DNA of 64,000 nt from Acytostelium subglobosum LB1 (taxonomy: Eukaryota > Evosea > Eumycetozoa > Acytosteliales > Acytosteliaceae), in contig NW_012236519.1 of NCBI RefSeq assembly GCF_000787575.1, positions 248,001-312,000 of the forward strand, read 5' to 3'. The position numbers were made by a program, and so were the translations under genes. Shown here one piece after another: positions 33,895-46,900 of the stretch (position 1 is its first letter; the number at the start of each line of letters is the position of its first letter). The notes under the pieces are model-generated. The model saw nothing but the letters and a program-made list of their open reading frames with translations. It was not told the origin of the DNA and ran no database searches.

Positions 33895-36800
33895 ATGTCA
33901 CCACCACAAGAGGAAGTTGCAATTGAATTAGGTTCACCACAATCACCAAGAGAGAGACAGGAGACACCTCAACAACATCATGATGGAGATCAGGCCAACC
34001 AGATTCCATTGTTCTTCAATGTTGAGAAGCAGAAAGTTAGAAAGAGATTGAGATTGAGGAAGAGGATCAAGGATAAGATCAAGACCAAGATCAAGAGAGA
34101 GGGAAAAGAATCAAAGGAGGAAAAGGCACTCAAGAAGGAGCCCTTGGACACTTCTGACTTGACCGTAAGTACAAATCAAATAATCAAATCAATTAATCAA
34201 TCATATAAATCATACTAACCATTTATTAATATTTGAACAATTTAGAATGATCATACATTGTCAATTGAGGAGTTGGCTACCAAGTTCCAAACAAACATCA
34301 ATTTCCAGGACCCAAAGAATAGTTTTGTAAGTTATAATCTATAATGTTTGCACTGATGAGATCCATCATACTAATATATGTTATAAACAAATAGGGATTG
34401 ACATCACAAGAAGCAGAAGTAATTTTTGAAAGGGATGGTCCCAATTCATTGACCCCAACAAAGCCCATTCCTGCATGGGTCAAGTTTTTGAAGCAGTTCA
34501 TTAGCTTGTTCCCTGCGATGCTTGAGATTGGTGGTATCCTCTCATTCATTGCTTATGGTATCGATCCAAAGACTGGACAAGATAATGTATGTATATCTAT
34601 CTTGTTCAATCAATCAACTCATTCATACTAACATTCAATCAATTAATAGTTATACTTAGGTATAATTCTTTGGGCAGTTGTAATTATAACATGTACATTT
34701 ACATTTATGCAAGAGTCCAAGTCAGCTCATGTGATGGAGGGCTTCAGAAAGTTGGCTCCATCAAGCTCAAAGGTGATGAGAGATGGACATCTCGTTGAGC
34801 TCAACTCTGAGAGATTGGTCGTCGGTGACATTGTGCACATTCGAGCCGGTGACAAGGTACCAGCCGATGTCATTCTCCTGTTTGGACATCACTTCAAGGT
34901 GGACAACTCATCGCTCACCGGTGAGTCTGAGCCACAGAGCAGGATCGCCCAATGTACCGACGAGAACCCATTGGAGACCCAGAACCTTGCCTTCTACAGT
35001 ACTCTCGCCGTCGACGGTGACTGTGTTGGTATTGTCGTATCCACTGGAGACAACACAACAATTGGAAAGATTGCCAAGTTGGCCGCAAAGACCAAGTTGC
35101 AACCAACCCCAATGCAAAGAGTAAGTAGTACACTGATCATTGATCAAAGATCAATCAGATTAGAGTCTAACATCTTCATTCAATCAATCAAACAAGGAAT
35201 TGGAGCAATTCATCAAGATCATCACTGTCGTTGCCATCTGTGTCGGTGTTACTTTGTTGGTGATTGGTTTCGCCACGAGTGTCAAGTGGATCTTGGTCAT
35301 CATCTTCACTATTGGTGTTGTGGTGGCTCAGGTACCAGAGGGTTTGTTGCCAACTGTAACAGTATCGCTCACATTGACAGCCAAACGAATGGCAATGAAG
35401 AATGTACTCGTCAAGAACCTGCTGGCTGTCGAAACATTCGGCAGCACAAAGACAATCGCCTCCGACAAGACCGGTACACTCACCCAGAACATCATGACTG
35501 TAGTCCATCTCTGGTACGACAACACCATCTACTCGTGTGATCCCAGTGCCACCACAAACTACATGAACAAGGACAGCCAGACCTTCAAGTCCCTCTACAA
35601 GGTCGCCGCCCTTTGCAGCAAGACCGTCTTTGACCGATCGGACGGCCCAATCGAAGATGTCCCCATCCAACAAAGGAAGTGCATCGGTGATGCCTCTGAG
35701 AGTGCCCTCCTCAAGTTCAGTGAGNAACGTCGATCCAGTGGAGGAGTACCGCAAGCAGCATCCCAAGGTGTTTGAGATCCCATTCAACTCTCTCAACAAG
35801 TGGCACATGACCATCTGCCAAGACGGAGACACAAACAAGTTAGTCCTGTTGATGAAGGGTGCTCCAGAGAGGATCATCAGCATCTGCTCCAACATCCTGA
35901 TGAATGGAGAGGTAGAGCCACTATCCGACAACGTCCGCCAAGGATTCCAAAGTGCCTATGAGTACCTGGCCGGCAAGGGCGAGCGAGCTCTTGGACTGGC
36001 CATGTTGGAGCTCGATCCAGCAGTGTACCACAAGGACTATCCATTCGACTCGGACGAGAAGAACTTCCCCACTACCAACCTGACCTTTGTTGGCCTGACC
36101 ACCCTGATGGACCCACCCAGACCAAGTGTTCCAGATGCCATCGCTCTCTGCAAGCGCGCTGGTGTACGTGTGATGATGGTCACTGGTGACCATCCATTGA
36201 CCGCCACCTCCATTGCCAAGCAAGTAGGCATCATTGAGGACGAGACCATCAACGAGATTGCCAAGAGAGAGAACGTCGACATCTTTGACGTAGACTTTGA
36301 GCGTGCAAAGGCCGTCGTCATCCCAGGTTCAAGACTGGACGACATGACCCAAGAGCAATGGAACATGGTACTGGCCAAGAAGCAAGTTGTATTCGCCAGA
36401 ACCTCACCAGAGCAGAAGCTCATCATCGTCGAGCAATGCCAGAACAGCGGAGACATCGTGGCCGTCACTGGAGATGGTGTCAACGACTCGCCCGCCCTCA
36501 AGAAGGCCGACCTCGGTTGCGCCATGGGCATCACCGGAAGTGAGGTGGCCAAGGAGGCCGCGTCCATTGTTCTGCTCGACGACAACTTTGCCTCGATCGT
36601 CGCCGGTATAGAGGAGGGCAGAATGATCTTTGACAAGTTGAAGAAGTCCATCTGTTACACTCTGTCCTCGAACGTGCCAGAGTTGATCCCCTTTGTCTGC
36701 TTCTTCATCTTCAAGTTGCCCACCGCCCTGTCTGGTATCTTGATTCTCTGTATCGATCTGGGCACTGACTTGGTGCCCGTAATCTCATACGCCTACGAGT

Positions 36801-37387
36801 ACGCCGAGATGGACATCATGAGCAAGCCGCCAAGAGACGTCAAGAAGGAGCGACTGGTGTCTGCCAAGCTGGCCGTGTTCTCTTACATTTGGCTCGGCTT
36901 TGTACAATGCGCAGCTGGCTTCCTCAACTTCTTCCTCATGTTCTACTGGGACTACGGCCTCACTCCACACATGCTCTGGTACACCAGCTCCAAGTACTTC
37001 ATGATCGACAAACCACAACCCTTCCACGGCTACAATGGTGACGAGCAAAAGCACATCCTACGCAAGGCCCAGACCGCCTACTTTGTTGCAGTTGTGCTTG
37101 TCCGACTTGGTGCTGCACTCTCGTGCAAGACCAGAAAGCTCTCACTCTTCCAACATGGCTTCAGGAACATGGTGTTCAACTTTGGTGTCATCTCAATGAT
37201 TGCCGTCGCCTTGATCATTGCCAATGTGCCAGGCATCAGCAGCTTCTTTGGCACTGAGCGAATCAGTTGGAAGTACTGGCTGATCCCACTTCCATTCGCT
37301 GTGTTCCTGGTCGCGGTCAACGAGATCAGATTGTACCTCATCAGGAACTATCCCGATGGATGGATAGCAAGACACCTTTATTGGTAG
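33895..37387 (+). CDS. Na+/K+- or H+/K+-type P-type ATPase alpha subunit (type IIC)
   Basis: Plasma-membrane cation pump. Exons 33895-34164, 34246-34326, 34395-34586, 34650-35120 and 35197-37387; about 1067 residues. The Lys/Arg-rich N-terminus precedes SFGLTSQEAEVIFERDGPNSL, typical of the cation-ATPase N domain. Other landmarks: SSLTGESEPQ (actuator TGES), VPEGLLPTVTVSLTLTAKRM in M4, the phosphorylation site SDKTGTLTQN with Asp about residue 428, MVTGDHPLTA, and TGDGVNDSPALKKADLG. VPEGLL plus NLLAVETFGSTKTI indicate the Na/K or H/K branch. One N at 35725 interrupts the frame after FSE; dropping it rejoins both halves exactly (NVDPVEEYRKQ), so it looks like an assembly artefact. The C-terminus ends ARHLYW rather than the animal YY. 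Confidence 0.92.
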
Positions 37388-37543
37388 ATCCGCTGTCCAT
37401 TCCAATCCCTATCCAGGGGGGGCACACTACCCATCAATACATCTCTATACTACCATTTGCAAACATATAATAAACAATGCAAGCCCGCACGAGGGTGTAT
37501 ATCTACATCTTTCCATACTTGACTATGTTGTTGAGATCAGTGA

Positions 37544-38122
37544 TCACCAGCGATACGTATTCTGTCTCGAAGCAAACATCCAGCGCAGCCATGGTAGTAT
37601 CATGGTGACAAGAGTGTACACGCCAAGTCCAATGAAAAAGAACATCCACTTCCAACCAATCCTAACAAATGATCTTTGAAGGAATGGTATCAAACCCTAG
37701 ATAGATAGTAAGGACATGATGATCGATCAATCAATGTACTTTCGAACAAACAATTAGTCCAAGACATACTGTTGGATGAAGATATTCATTGATTGCTTCC
37801 ACAGAGTTTATCAATTTATCAAGTCGCAACTCAAAGGCGCTTGTCACAGGAGCTAATGATAGCCGTGTTGGTATGTGAGTTGGTATGAATGAATGAATGA
37901 ATGAATGTACGTTGATGGATACATACGAACAACTTTAGGTGAGTATGTTAACAATAGATTGTTGGCAACTCCAGGTGGAATGCCAAGTGCAATGAGTTGC
38001 TCCTCTGAATGATTGCGGATATAAGATGAGTCTATGAAGTTGTCATCAATGATTTGCATCACTCTGTGATCATGAGGAACATGAAGTACACATCTAATTA
38101 GATGTTCTTTGATTTCCTCCAT
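37544..38122 (-). CDS. Small SAM-like protein with C-terminal membrane anchor
   Basis: Minus-strand exons 38122-37927, 37852-37770 and 37696-37544, all with GTATGT donors and consistent phase, 143 residues. The N-terminal 60 residues resemble a sterile-alpha-motif helix bundle (VMQIIDDNFIDSSYIRNHSEEQLIALGIPPG, with the L..LGI..G pattern). A short linker (FELRLDKLINSVEAINEYL) leads to a single hydrophobic segment WMFFFIGLGVYTLVTMIL and a short basic tail ending YRW, suggesting a tail anchor. Only the first exon is visible as a long open frame, so the gene is easy to miss. The specific function is unknown and the SAM call is tentative. Confidence 0.7.
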
Positions 38123-38312
38123 CAATATATAATAATATTATATCATCACTATGTGATGCCGAATGATTGTGGTTGATCATTCAAACTGATCTTTTGATCA
38201 ACCCGTGCTTTAGTTTTCTTTGTATTCTTTGCTTCCCTTTTATTAATATTATTGGTGCGTACTTGTGGACTATGATATGTTTGGTTGTTGATGAAGATGG
38301 AGTTGACTATCT

Positions 38313-39493
38313 TTATCTCTGACCAGAGAGCAACTTGGAAATGAAGTCGTTGACAACGAGCAGGATACCACCTCCAGGTCCGAGTCTGAGTACCTTTGGC
38401 AAGAATCCCTTGTACAGTGCCATGAATCTACAATGTTCAATCGTGATTGGATTAGTTGATCAGCTTGAGGATTGATTGATTGAATGATTGATTGAATCTT
38501 ACCCTTCCTCCCTCATGATGGTGACCATTGATGGAATGCACCAGACGTATTTGGTTCCAGTTTTGCCAGCGTTTTGAATCCTGCTCTTGACGACATCGGC
38601 AGGGGTGTTGAGAACGGTTCCGAATGTACCGGCAATGCCTCCAGCAATAAAGTTGTTCATCAATGATTGACGCTCGTTCTGTGGCTTGGGCAGCACTGCT
38701 CTGACAGAGTGAATCAGTCCAAAGTAACCACCGTTCCAGAGTGCGTGTCTCCAGAGTGTCGATTCCAATCCCTTGAAGAATCCACCCAATCCCTCTTGTT
38801 GAGCAATCTTGCTGACACAGTCCATAGTGTTTCTATACTTTCCAGCCTGTTGTCGGTCGATGATGTAACATCGTGTCAGTCAATCTCTCGCTCGCTCATT
38901 CAATCATTCAAACATCTCGTTCGCTTGCTCGCTCGATTGTGATCTCCAAAACATACATTCTCCTTGGCTTGCAGTCTAATCTTGACGAGCTCGAATGGGA
39001 CCACAATAAAGGCCTCTGTAATACCTGCCAGGACACCAGCACCAATAGCCTGTCCCTGAGTTGGTCTTGCATCTGATCAAACATGACATGACATACTTTG
39101 TTAGTTAATCTGTCTCTCTTTTGATTGAATGATCGAATGAATGAATGAACGATACACACTTCCGTAGAATGCTAGGATCTTCTCCTCGTAGAACTTGTTG
39201 GAGGCGAACTTGATGGCACGCTTGGGTGCCTCGACGAGGATAGGCGGCAGAATTCCTCTGTACATTCCGAGACCGTCCTGCTTGATCATCTGCATGAGAG
39301 CGGTGAACATTGAGCCACCCTGACCAACATGCAACTGTGCTCTAGTCTTGACGACGTCCAATGGGTACATGACCAAGATCTCACTGACACCAGCGACACC
39401 ACCTGACACGAACGTGTGCCACAATGGCTGCTTCTTTGGTGGGGGAGGTGGAGGTGATCCTGCTGCTGCTAGAGTTGGTTGAGTCGATGCCAT
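38313..39493 (-). CDS. mcfT: Mitochondrial 2-oxodicarboxylate carrier
   Basis: Inner-membrane carrier exchanging C5-C7 oxodicarboxylates such as 2-oxoadipate for 2-oxoglutarate. Minus-strand exons 39493-39160, 39072-38957, 38846-38503 and 38427-38313; phases consistent; 302 residues, the standard carrier length. Three mitochondrial-carrier repeats carry the P-x-D/E-x-x-K/R signature: MYPLDVVKTRAQ, VVPFELVKIRLQ and NTPADVVKSRIQ. The order QPLWHTFVSGGVAGVSEILVMYPLD and KYRNTMDCVSKIAQQEG matches the ODC subgroup (SLC25A21), which in D. discoideum is named mcfT; subgroup choice is from memory and less certain than carrier membership. The N-terminus is Pro/Ala-rich. Confidence 0.85.
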
Positions 39494-40940
39494 TATAGGT
39501 AGATAAATAGAATAGTTATATAAATATATATATATCTCAAGAAATATGTATATATGTGTATAAGTTTAAACTTATGTTTAAGTTGTTGTTGATAGTATGT
39601 TGTTCAATCTGATACTGGTCAGTGGGGTGTGTCCGACACAATCACAGTCAAGTCACGTTTTGGTAGCGATCATTGACAAGCCGTGCGATTGTCTCGCTTT
39701 TGAACAATTTCGACGACAATCATTTCAATCCTTATTAGGCAAGTCATATCATGACATTGAAATTATACATATATATAATTGATAGTGATAACATTCATCA
39801 TTCATTCATTCATTCATTTACTTTGTTTGATTGTTTCAAGAATATTATTAAGTTCAGGGTACAACTCACTATGTGAATAATCAATATCCAGGTTTCATTC
39901 AATTATTTAATATTACCAGGTCTGTCTGTTTCAGAAACCGGGGATCTGATAAGATCTGATCATGATCAGATGTCACTTCATTTATTGTTACCCTACACAT
40001 ACAGGAATAAGTGTTTGCTAACTTTGAGGATTATGTGGTCATATGAGTAATCTATGGTCTACTTTATTCCAAGCATGCCTATGCCATTTTGCCTTTTGCA
40101 GCCTCTATCTATAATTTGATGGAACTACCCATCAACAATCAATTTGGCAACACACAATCATCACAAACAATCATACAAACACAAACACACAAACACACAC
40201 TCGATCAAACACCCATTCATCAATCACCATTCCCCCCCACAACTGAAGAACACCATTTCAGTTGTTGCGTTGTAAACACAACTTATTAGCGCAATCATAT
40301 AAAAGACTGCGATGATGGATAGAGCAGTTTAATCAAGTGCCAATCGCCCAAGTGCATCGTGGGGGCAGGCAGGCTTGCTTGCCATCATCATCAACACATT
40401 CAACAACAACATCAACAACATCAACAACATCAACAACAACATCATCAACAACAACATCAATAACAGCAACATCCAAAGTTGGTATCGAGCAACCACCCGA
40501 CCAGCCAGCCTGTTATTGGGCACTCCCAATTGTCCGCGCTGCCAGCTCCATCCTAGCCAACCAACTACCTTTTCATCAGATGGATCTTGGGCGAGGCTGA
40601 GGAGGCGTCCCTCCCCACCCCCTCCTGTAGCTTACTGGCTGGCCAGCCATTTATATATGTTGAAGCAGTATCACACTTTACATTCATACATACATACATA
40701 GGCCACAACACAACTACCATGCCCGGGTTGGATGTGGATGCGACACTCCTCACTTGGATATACGGAGTATTGAGCTCAGTCATTCCTTGATTGATAGTTG
40801 TTTGATTGATTGTTTGATTGATTGATATATACATCACATCATTCATACATTCATAATATATATATATATATATATACATTCATAATATATATATATATAT
40901 ATATATACCAACTCTTTAGACTGACAGACAGACCTAAGAC
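39494..40940. promoter_or_regulatory. Divergent region, mcfT and Roco genes
   Basis: About 1.45 kb. Contents: AT-rich DNA (39500-40000), CA-rich tract (40140-40230), an imperfect palindrome GGCAGGCAGGCTTGCTTGCC (40364-40383), a CATCAACAA repeat (40384-40470), and an AT-dinucleotide duplication (next entry). Open frames such as 40337-40600 are products of the CAA/CAT repeat. No gene recognised. Confidence 0.5.
40842..40908. repeat. Duplicated CATTCATA plus AT-dinucleotide repeat
   Basis: Two copies of ACATTCATA followed by a pure TA run of about 20 bases stand in tandem, ending about 30 bases before the Roco start codon. It is a likely variable microsatellite within the promoter or leader. 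Confidence 0.7.
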
Positions 40941-43900
40941 ATGGACAACATTGCTTCGTCAAACACAGCTGGTGGAGGCGCAGGCCATAAGCCACTGATG
41001 TTTAGAAGTATGTTTGCCACGATGGACCCTCACTTCACATTGGAACTCATCAACAATATATGTCGTGGCGTATCATCACAGAAGACATCCGACATCTTCT
41101 ACTCATTGATAGCTCTATTGGATGAGCACTTTATCGAGTTGCTACGTGTCTACATTAGGATACTTGAGCCATCTCAATCATCAGCATCACCTAGTGTTGC
41201 CAACAGCGTCATCATCAAGAAGAGCAACAGCAGTAGTAGCATAAGTGATGATGATAACTCATTCCTGAGTCATAAGAAGTATGTTCCTCACTTTTCCACT
41301 GGGATCATTCCATTCCGTCCCATAATCTAACTCCCTCCCTCCCTCTCTCCCTCTCCCATCAGTGTCGTGAACAGAATGGCATCAGCATACCTCAAGACAC
41401 ATACATCACATACTATAGAGACATTACTGACTGCTCAACTACAGGCGATATCAACAGGAAACCATGGTACCAATGGCGAGCTGAATGGAGACATGCCACC
41501 ATTGCCCATGATTGGACTTGGTGGCGCAGCCTATGACGAACATACACTTCTCCAACTGGCAACATCTATCATCAATAGTCTACACAAGTCTGTGGACAGG
41601 TACTCACCGCAGACCTATCATCTGATGGAGGTGCTACTGAATGACACACGATCACTCGGTCAAACATACCATGTCGAGCTAGCCAAGCGTGTATTCTTCA
41701 CGAAGCTCGTCTGCCCTATCCTGGCCAATCTGAAGCCAGCGGCATGGCCCATCACCAGTAACACCAAGCGACTGTGTGTCGAGCTGTCCAGGGTCATCTC
41801 AGATATCGTGGAGAATGGCGGAGTCACCGACATCAATGGCGCCAGTCCAAATCCTAGTCCAAGTCTATCACGCACGATGGACTCACCTCGCCACCTCCAC
41901 ACTCAGCAACTCGACCCAACACTCTTGATCAATGACTTTATAACACTTATGGGCAGTCGCTTCCAAAAGACATCAAGCTATTCAAACATCAACTCATTGA
42001 TGGCCAACAGACAGACGAGTGGCCCCGTCTCCAACAAGGACGAAGCCTTTGCCTACTTTGTCCACTATCTCAAGACCGAGTACGTTCAGCTTGACGAGTT
42101 CTTCCGCAAGTCCAAGGACGCCGGTGGTTTCCAAGCCGAGCGTAACTTCTATCTCTACGGAATATTCAAAGAGCTCATCAATGGCATCAAGTCGATGTCC
42201 ATGGGCATTGGCTTGGGAGGCTTCATGAAGCCTAGTATCAATGGGAGCAACGTAGGAGGAGGATCAGGAGGATCAGGAGGCAGCGACATGACACCAGTTA
42301 GCATAACTCATAGTCGATCAAGGTCGGGCAACTTGGACAGCACCAAGGACATCTCTGGGTCACCATCAACAAAGCGCGATCATAGGGATGGCGGAGTGGG
42401 CAACATCGTCGAGTTTAAGAAGTGGGCTTCAGACGAGCTCAAGTCGACATACAATGGACGATCATACAAGCGTCGTTGCCAGGTGTTGGACACGCCAATC
42501 AAACAGAAGGAGGTGTTCACGTTCAACATCTTCCTCTCAGACACCAATGTCGTGTTGAAGAGTATCCGTGTGCCAATGACTGCCACTGTTGGTTCGATAG
42601 TTAGTCGATTGTTAAGTGGAAATGAGATGCCAGACTTGGTCTTTGGCTCAGCTTCATCGGTATCCGAGTATGAGATGTGCATTCGATATGGCGAGAGAGT
42701 ACAGATATTGGGCACAACATGCGAGGCGGGAAGTCCAAGCGAGGTTAGGTGCGAGCTCGACATGCCCCTGTGGATGTATGATGTAGGGACATACTGCCAG
42801 TTCGTCTTGCGTCCACAGAAGAAGCGATCGCAACAGCAGCAGCAGTTCTCAATCTACCTCAAGTGTTTGTGCCCGTCAGTGTCAGAGAGCCCGAGCACAC
42901 TGTCACCACGCGAAGCAGTGTCCCCCGCGACAAAGACCAATAGCACGCCCGTGATCATACTGGCGAGTCTCCAATCAACTCCAACTTCCATCATTAACGA
43001 CATCCTGCTTAAGCAGATCGTGCAGCTGGACCCAGCGCGACTTAGTCTCTTCCTCTACGACATGGAGGAGACTGCCACCAGCACGACACCCATACAGCTC
43101 GCAAGCGAACGAGTATTGGCCATCAACAAGATAGGCTCAATGGACATCATTGAGTGCGGTTATCGACAGGCCTACGAGCTAGCCTCCACTCTCAATGGCA
43201 ACTACTTCACCACGGCTATTGACCACGATACAACAATCGAGAACGCCACTGGATCACTTCTCGGCTTGGTCGAGAGCCAGAGTCGACTTGGGTTCGGCGC
43301 GGCCGCCCACCACGGCTACACGCTGGCTCACGTCTCGCAGATGAACAGGTTGCTCAGTGTGTTGGCTTCGGGTAGCAAACTGTCCGACTACCAACTGAGT
43401 GTTGGCGATGAGGTGGTGCTGACACCAGTACGACTAGTTACCACCGTTGATATCATGGCTAGGAACAACACAAACAACAACAAAGAGTCATCATTGACGC
43501 AGACTCATCAACAACAGGGTGGAAATAGCAGACTTGTCCAATACCTTACGAACAAGGAGAGATTGTCAAGAAACAAGTTGTTGCAGCAACAGGACGAGAT
43601 TGCCAGCGCAGGCACAGGGGCGACGATCCGCCACGTGTTCAGAATCACTTGGATCGGACCAAGCCAACCGCCCCACACTCAATCACACACCAACTCAAAC
43701 GCATCAATCAGTAACAGCAACAGCAATAGCAGTGGCAACCTACTGAGGAGTCCCCTCCAGATCTCGAATGGTGGAGGTTCATTCTCACCACTCCTCATCA
43801 ACAACAACAACAACAAGTTGAACTTGGCACCAATGGAGAGGAAACAATCAATCTTCTTGTCAAACACTCTTACCCTCGACCCGTCATTGGTATCGCGCAG

Positions 43901-46900
43901 CAAGGTGGACTACTGTATCAACAGCGACTTGAAGTTGTGCTTCTTGGGTGACGAGAACCCCGACAAGTACGCCCTGTTCAACATGTTCTTGCGCGCAACA
44001 GTCAACCGATATGAGACTCCGGGACCCACCAGTCCATTCGGCGGAAGCAGTGGCAGCAGCATGTTTGCCAGCCCGCTGGCCAAGTCGACCGAGGTGCAGG
44101 GTACCGAGTGTGGTGTGCGCTTTGCCGACTGGACATTCATGCGACCCGACCAGATGGACTACCTGTCGACATACAAGATGTACTACTTTAGTGGAGTGGA
44201 GCAGTTCCAGGCGACACACCCTCTTTTCATCACGCCCGAGTCGGTGTTTGTGATCACCTACCCAGCACAACTACTAGTAGAGTCGACCATTGAGTATTGG
44301 ATGCAGATCATACAGGCTAAGGCACCCGGCTCATCAGTAGTGATCATTGGCACGTCCACAGACGACGTGTCCAAGCGCACGCAGTTGGTGTCACAGACAC
44401 TGTTGTCGCGATACACAAATGTGGCACACAGTGTAGCGGTCAACATCAAGAGTCTAAGACATGTTCGTGACCTGATATACACAATCCAGGACATTGCCAA
44501 ACAGAAGCAATTCCGCAACAAGATACCCATCTCTTATGTCCTACTCAGGAACCAGCTGCTTGAGACGGCGCGCGAAGCTGAGCGCACCAACTCAGTGCCA
44601 GTAACATCGCGAGCACGAATCGCCTCTATTGCCAAGTCGATCGGGCTGGCCAAAGATGAGGTTGATGACGCCATACTCTACCTCCTGCGCTGTGGTGACG
44701 TCCTTTCTGGCAACAATGGAAGTGTAGACAATGGTGGACAGCTGGCCGATCTGCTCTTCCTGAGCCCGGCATGGCTGTCCAAGCTACTGGCCACCGTGTT
44801 CACGTTCAAGCACCAGAATGGCTACTTGATGCGAAGCTCGATGTACAAGGCATGGGAGGATCGATACCCACGCACATGCTTCGCGTCCATGTCCATGCTG
44901 CTCGAGCACTTTGACATCATACACAGCGGAGGCGACAACGATTCTGAGAGCGTCATGGTGCCCATGCTATACAGCGAGGAGAAGCCAGCGGTCACCGCCG
45001 GTCTCTGGCCCGAGTTCCAGGCCGCCGACGTTCTTGACAAGGTGCACCATGAGCGCATCTTCCAGTTCCAGTTCCTTCCCAAGGGCTTCTTCTCGCGTCT
45101 GTCCATCCGGCTACTGCAGGTATTCGACCCGCTGTCGATCTGGTACAACGGTATTGTGTTGCAGTATGGAGGCCAAGTGTTTGGAGGAATTGCACGCGGT
45201 GAGATTGGCCAGACATGCATCGAGTATGATTCGACACACTACACACTCAAGGTGATGGTACGCGACAAACACAATGGCACGATGCTCAAGAATCTGATCG
45301 AGATCATCTCGTCGTTCATACTCTGGTACTTCCCCGACCGACTCGTGAACACATACGTCACCTGTACCCACTGCATCGAGCAGCGTATACGCGACAATCC
45401 AACACGATTTTCATTGGACGTGCTGGAGAAGGAGGCATCACAGGGCAACAATCATGTGTTGTGTAATGCCACCAACCTCATACGAATCAATGAGCTTGCA
45501 TTTGAGGTGACGATACACAGCAACAAGTCATTCTCTATCATTGACACTGAAGAGCTGATGGTTGGACCACCTCTCGGCTCTGGCTCGTTCGCCACAGTCT
45601 ATAGAGGTATCTGGAACCAATCCGACGTCGCCATCAAGAAGCTCATCCTAGACGAGGACGACACAAGCACAGAGAAGTTCAGGGAGTTCAGACACGAGGT
45701 GCAGATCAATGGGTAAGCTACATTCGTCACTCAATCATTCAATCAGTTACTCACTCAATCGCATCATTCAGTGAGCTACATCATGAGAATATAGTGTCGC
45801 TCAAGGGAGTCACGATGAACCCTTTCTGCATTGTGACAGAGTTGTTGCGATTCGGAGACTTGTCCAAGTTCTTGCGAAACACCAGTGATGCATTCACATG
45901 GTCCACCATTCTAAAGCTTGCCATGGACATTGCCCAAGGCATGAACTTCCTACACAGCTGCAAGCCAATGGTCATCCACAGGGACCTTAAGAGTGCCAAC
46001 ATCCTCGTATGTCCTTTTTCCACTCACTTAGGCCACTTACTCGATCGCTAACTCACACACAATCAATAAGATTGGAGGACAATCAATGGATACATTGGTG
46101 GCCAAGGTGTCTGACTTTGGACTGTCAGTGCGCCACATTGACAAGGAGGTCAAGGGTAGGAAGGTGTGGAATTGGAGATGGTTGGCACCAGAGATAATCA
46201 AGAATATGCAGTACACAGAGAAGATTGATATATACTCGTACAGCATGGTCATTTGGGAGTTGATCACGAGGGAGGTGCCATTCGAGGAGTTCTTTGCCGA
46301 GCTCAAATGGAACAACGTCATCGAGGACAAGATCATTGGTGGCTTGCGACCAACAATACCTGCCACATGTCCCGAGGCAATGGCCAATCTGATGCGAGAC
46401 TGTTGGCACGACGACCCCAAGCTGCGTCCATCATTCGCCGACATCATCACCGCACTAAAGAGCATGCAGCAATCATTCCCGCTGTCCACCAAGGTCGAGT
46501 ACTCTCGATCCATCTATGATGCGGAGGGTGGTGGAGTCGGAGACTCACCCTCGTCGGGCGGCGATGCGACTGCCACGCAGACGTCAGATATTTCACCATT
46601 CATCACGCCACGAAGTCTGGCCTGTTCGCCAATCTCTGAGGCGCTGATGGAATCACCACGCAGCTACACATCGAGAGTTGGCGAAGAAGGACTTGGAATC
46701 AACATACTCAAACAGTCTTTGAGCTCATCATTCACGTTCTGTCAGCAAGAGGAGAGTCCGATCGCATTCAAAGAGTGTCTATCGTCTGTGTTGACATCTT
46801 CCATCTTGTGCATGATGTACGTGCACCTGCGCCAGGAGCCCCAAGTATGGTGTGGATGCGCCGATGGTTCAGTGACTGTTATCAACGTCCACACCAAGGT

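Noticed and set aside
40337-40701. Asn/Thr-rich frames over the CATCAACAA repeat
   Set aside because: Products of a simple repeat in all frames; no start context, no splice sites, no conservation.
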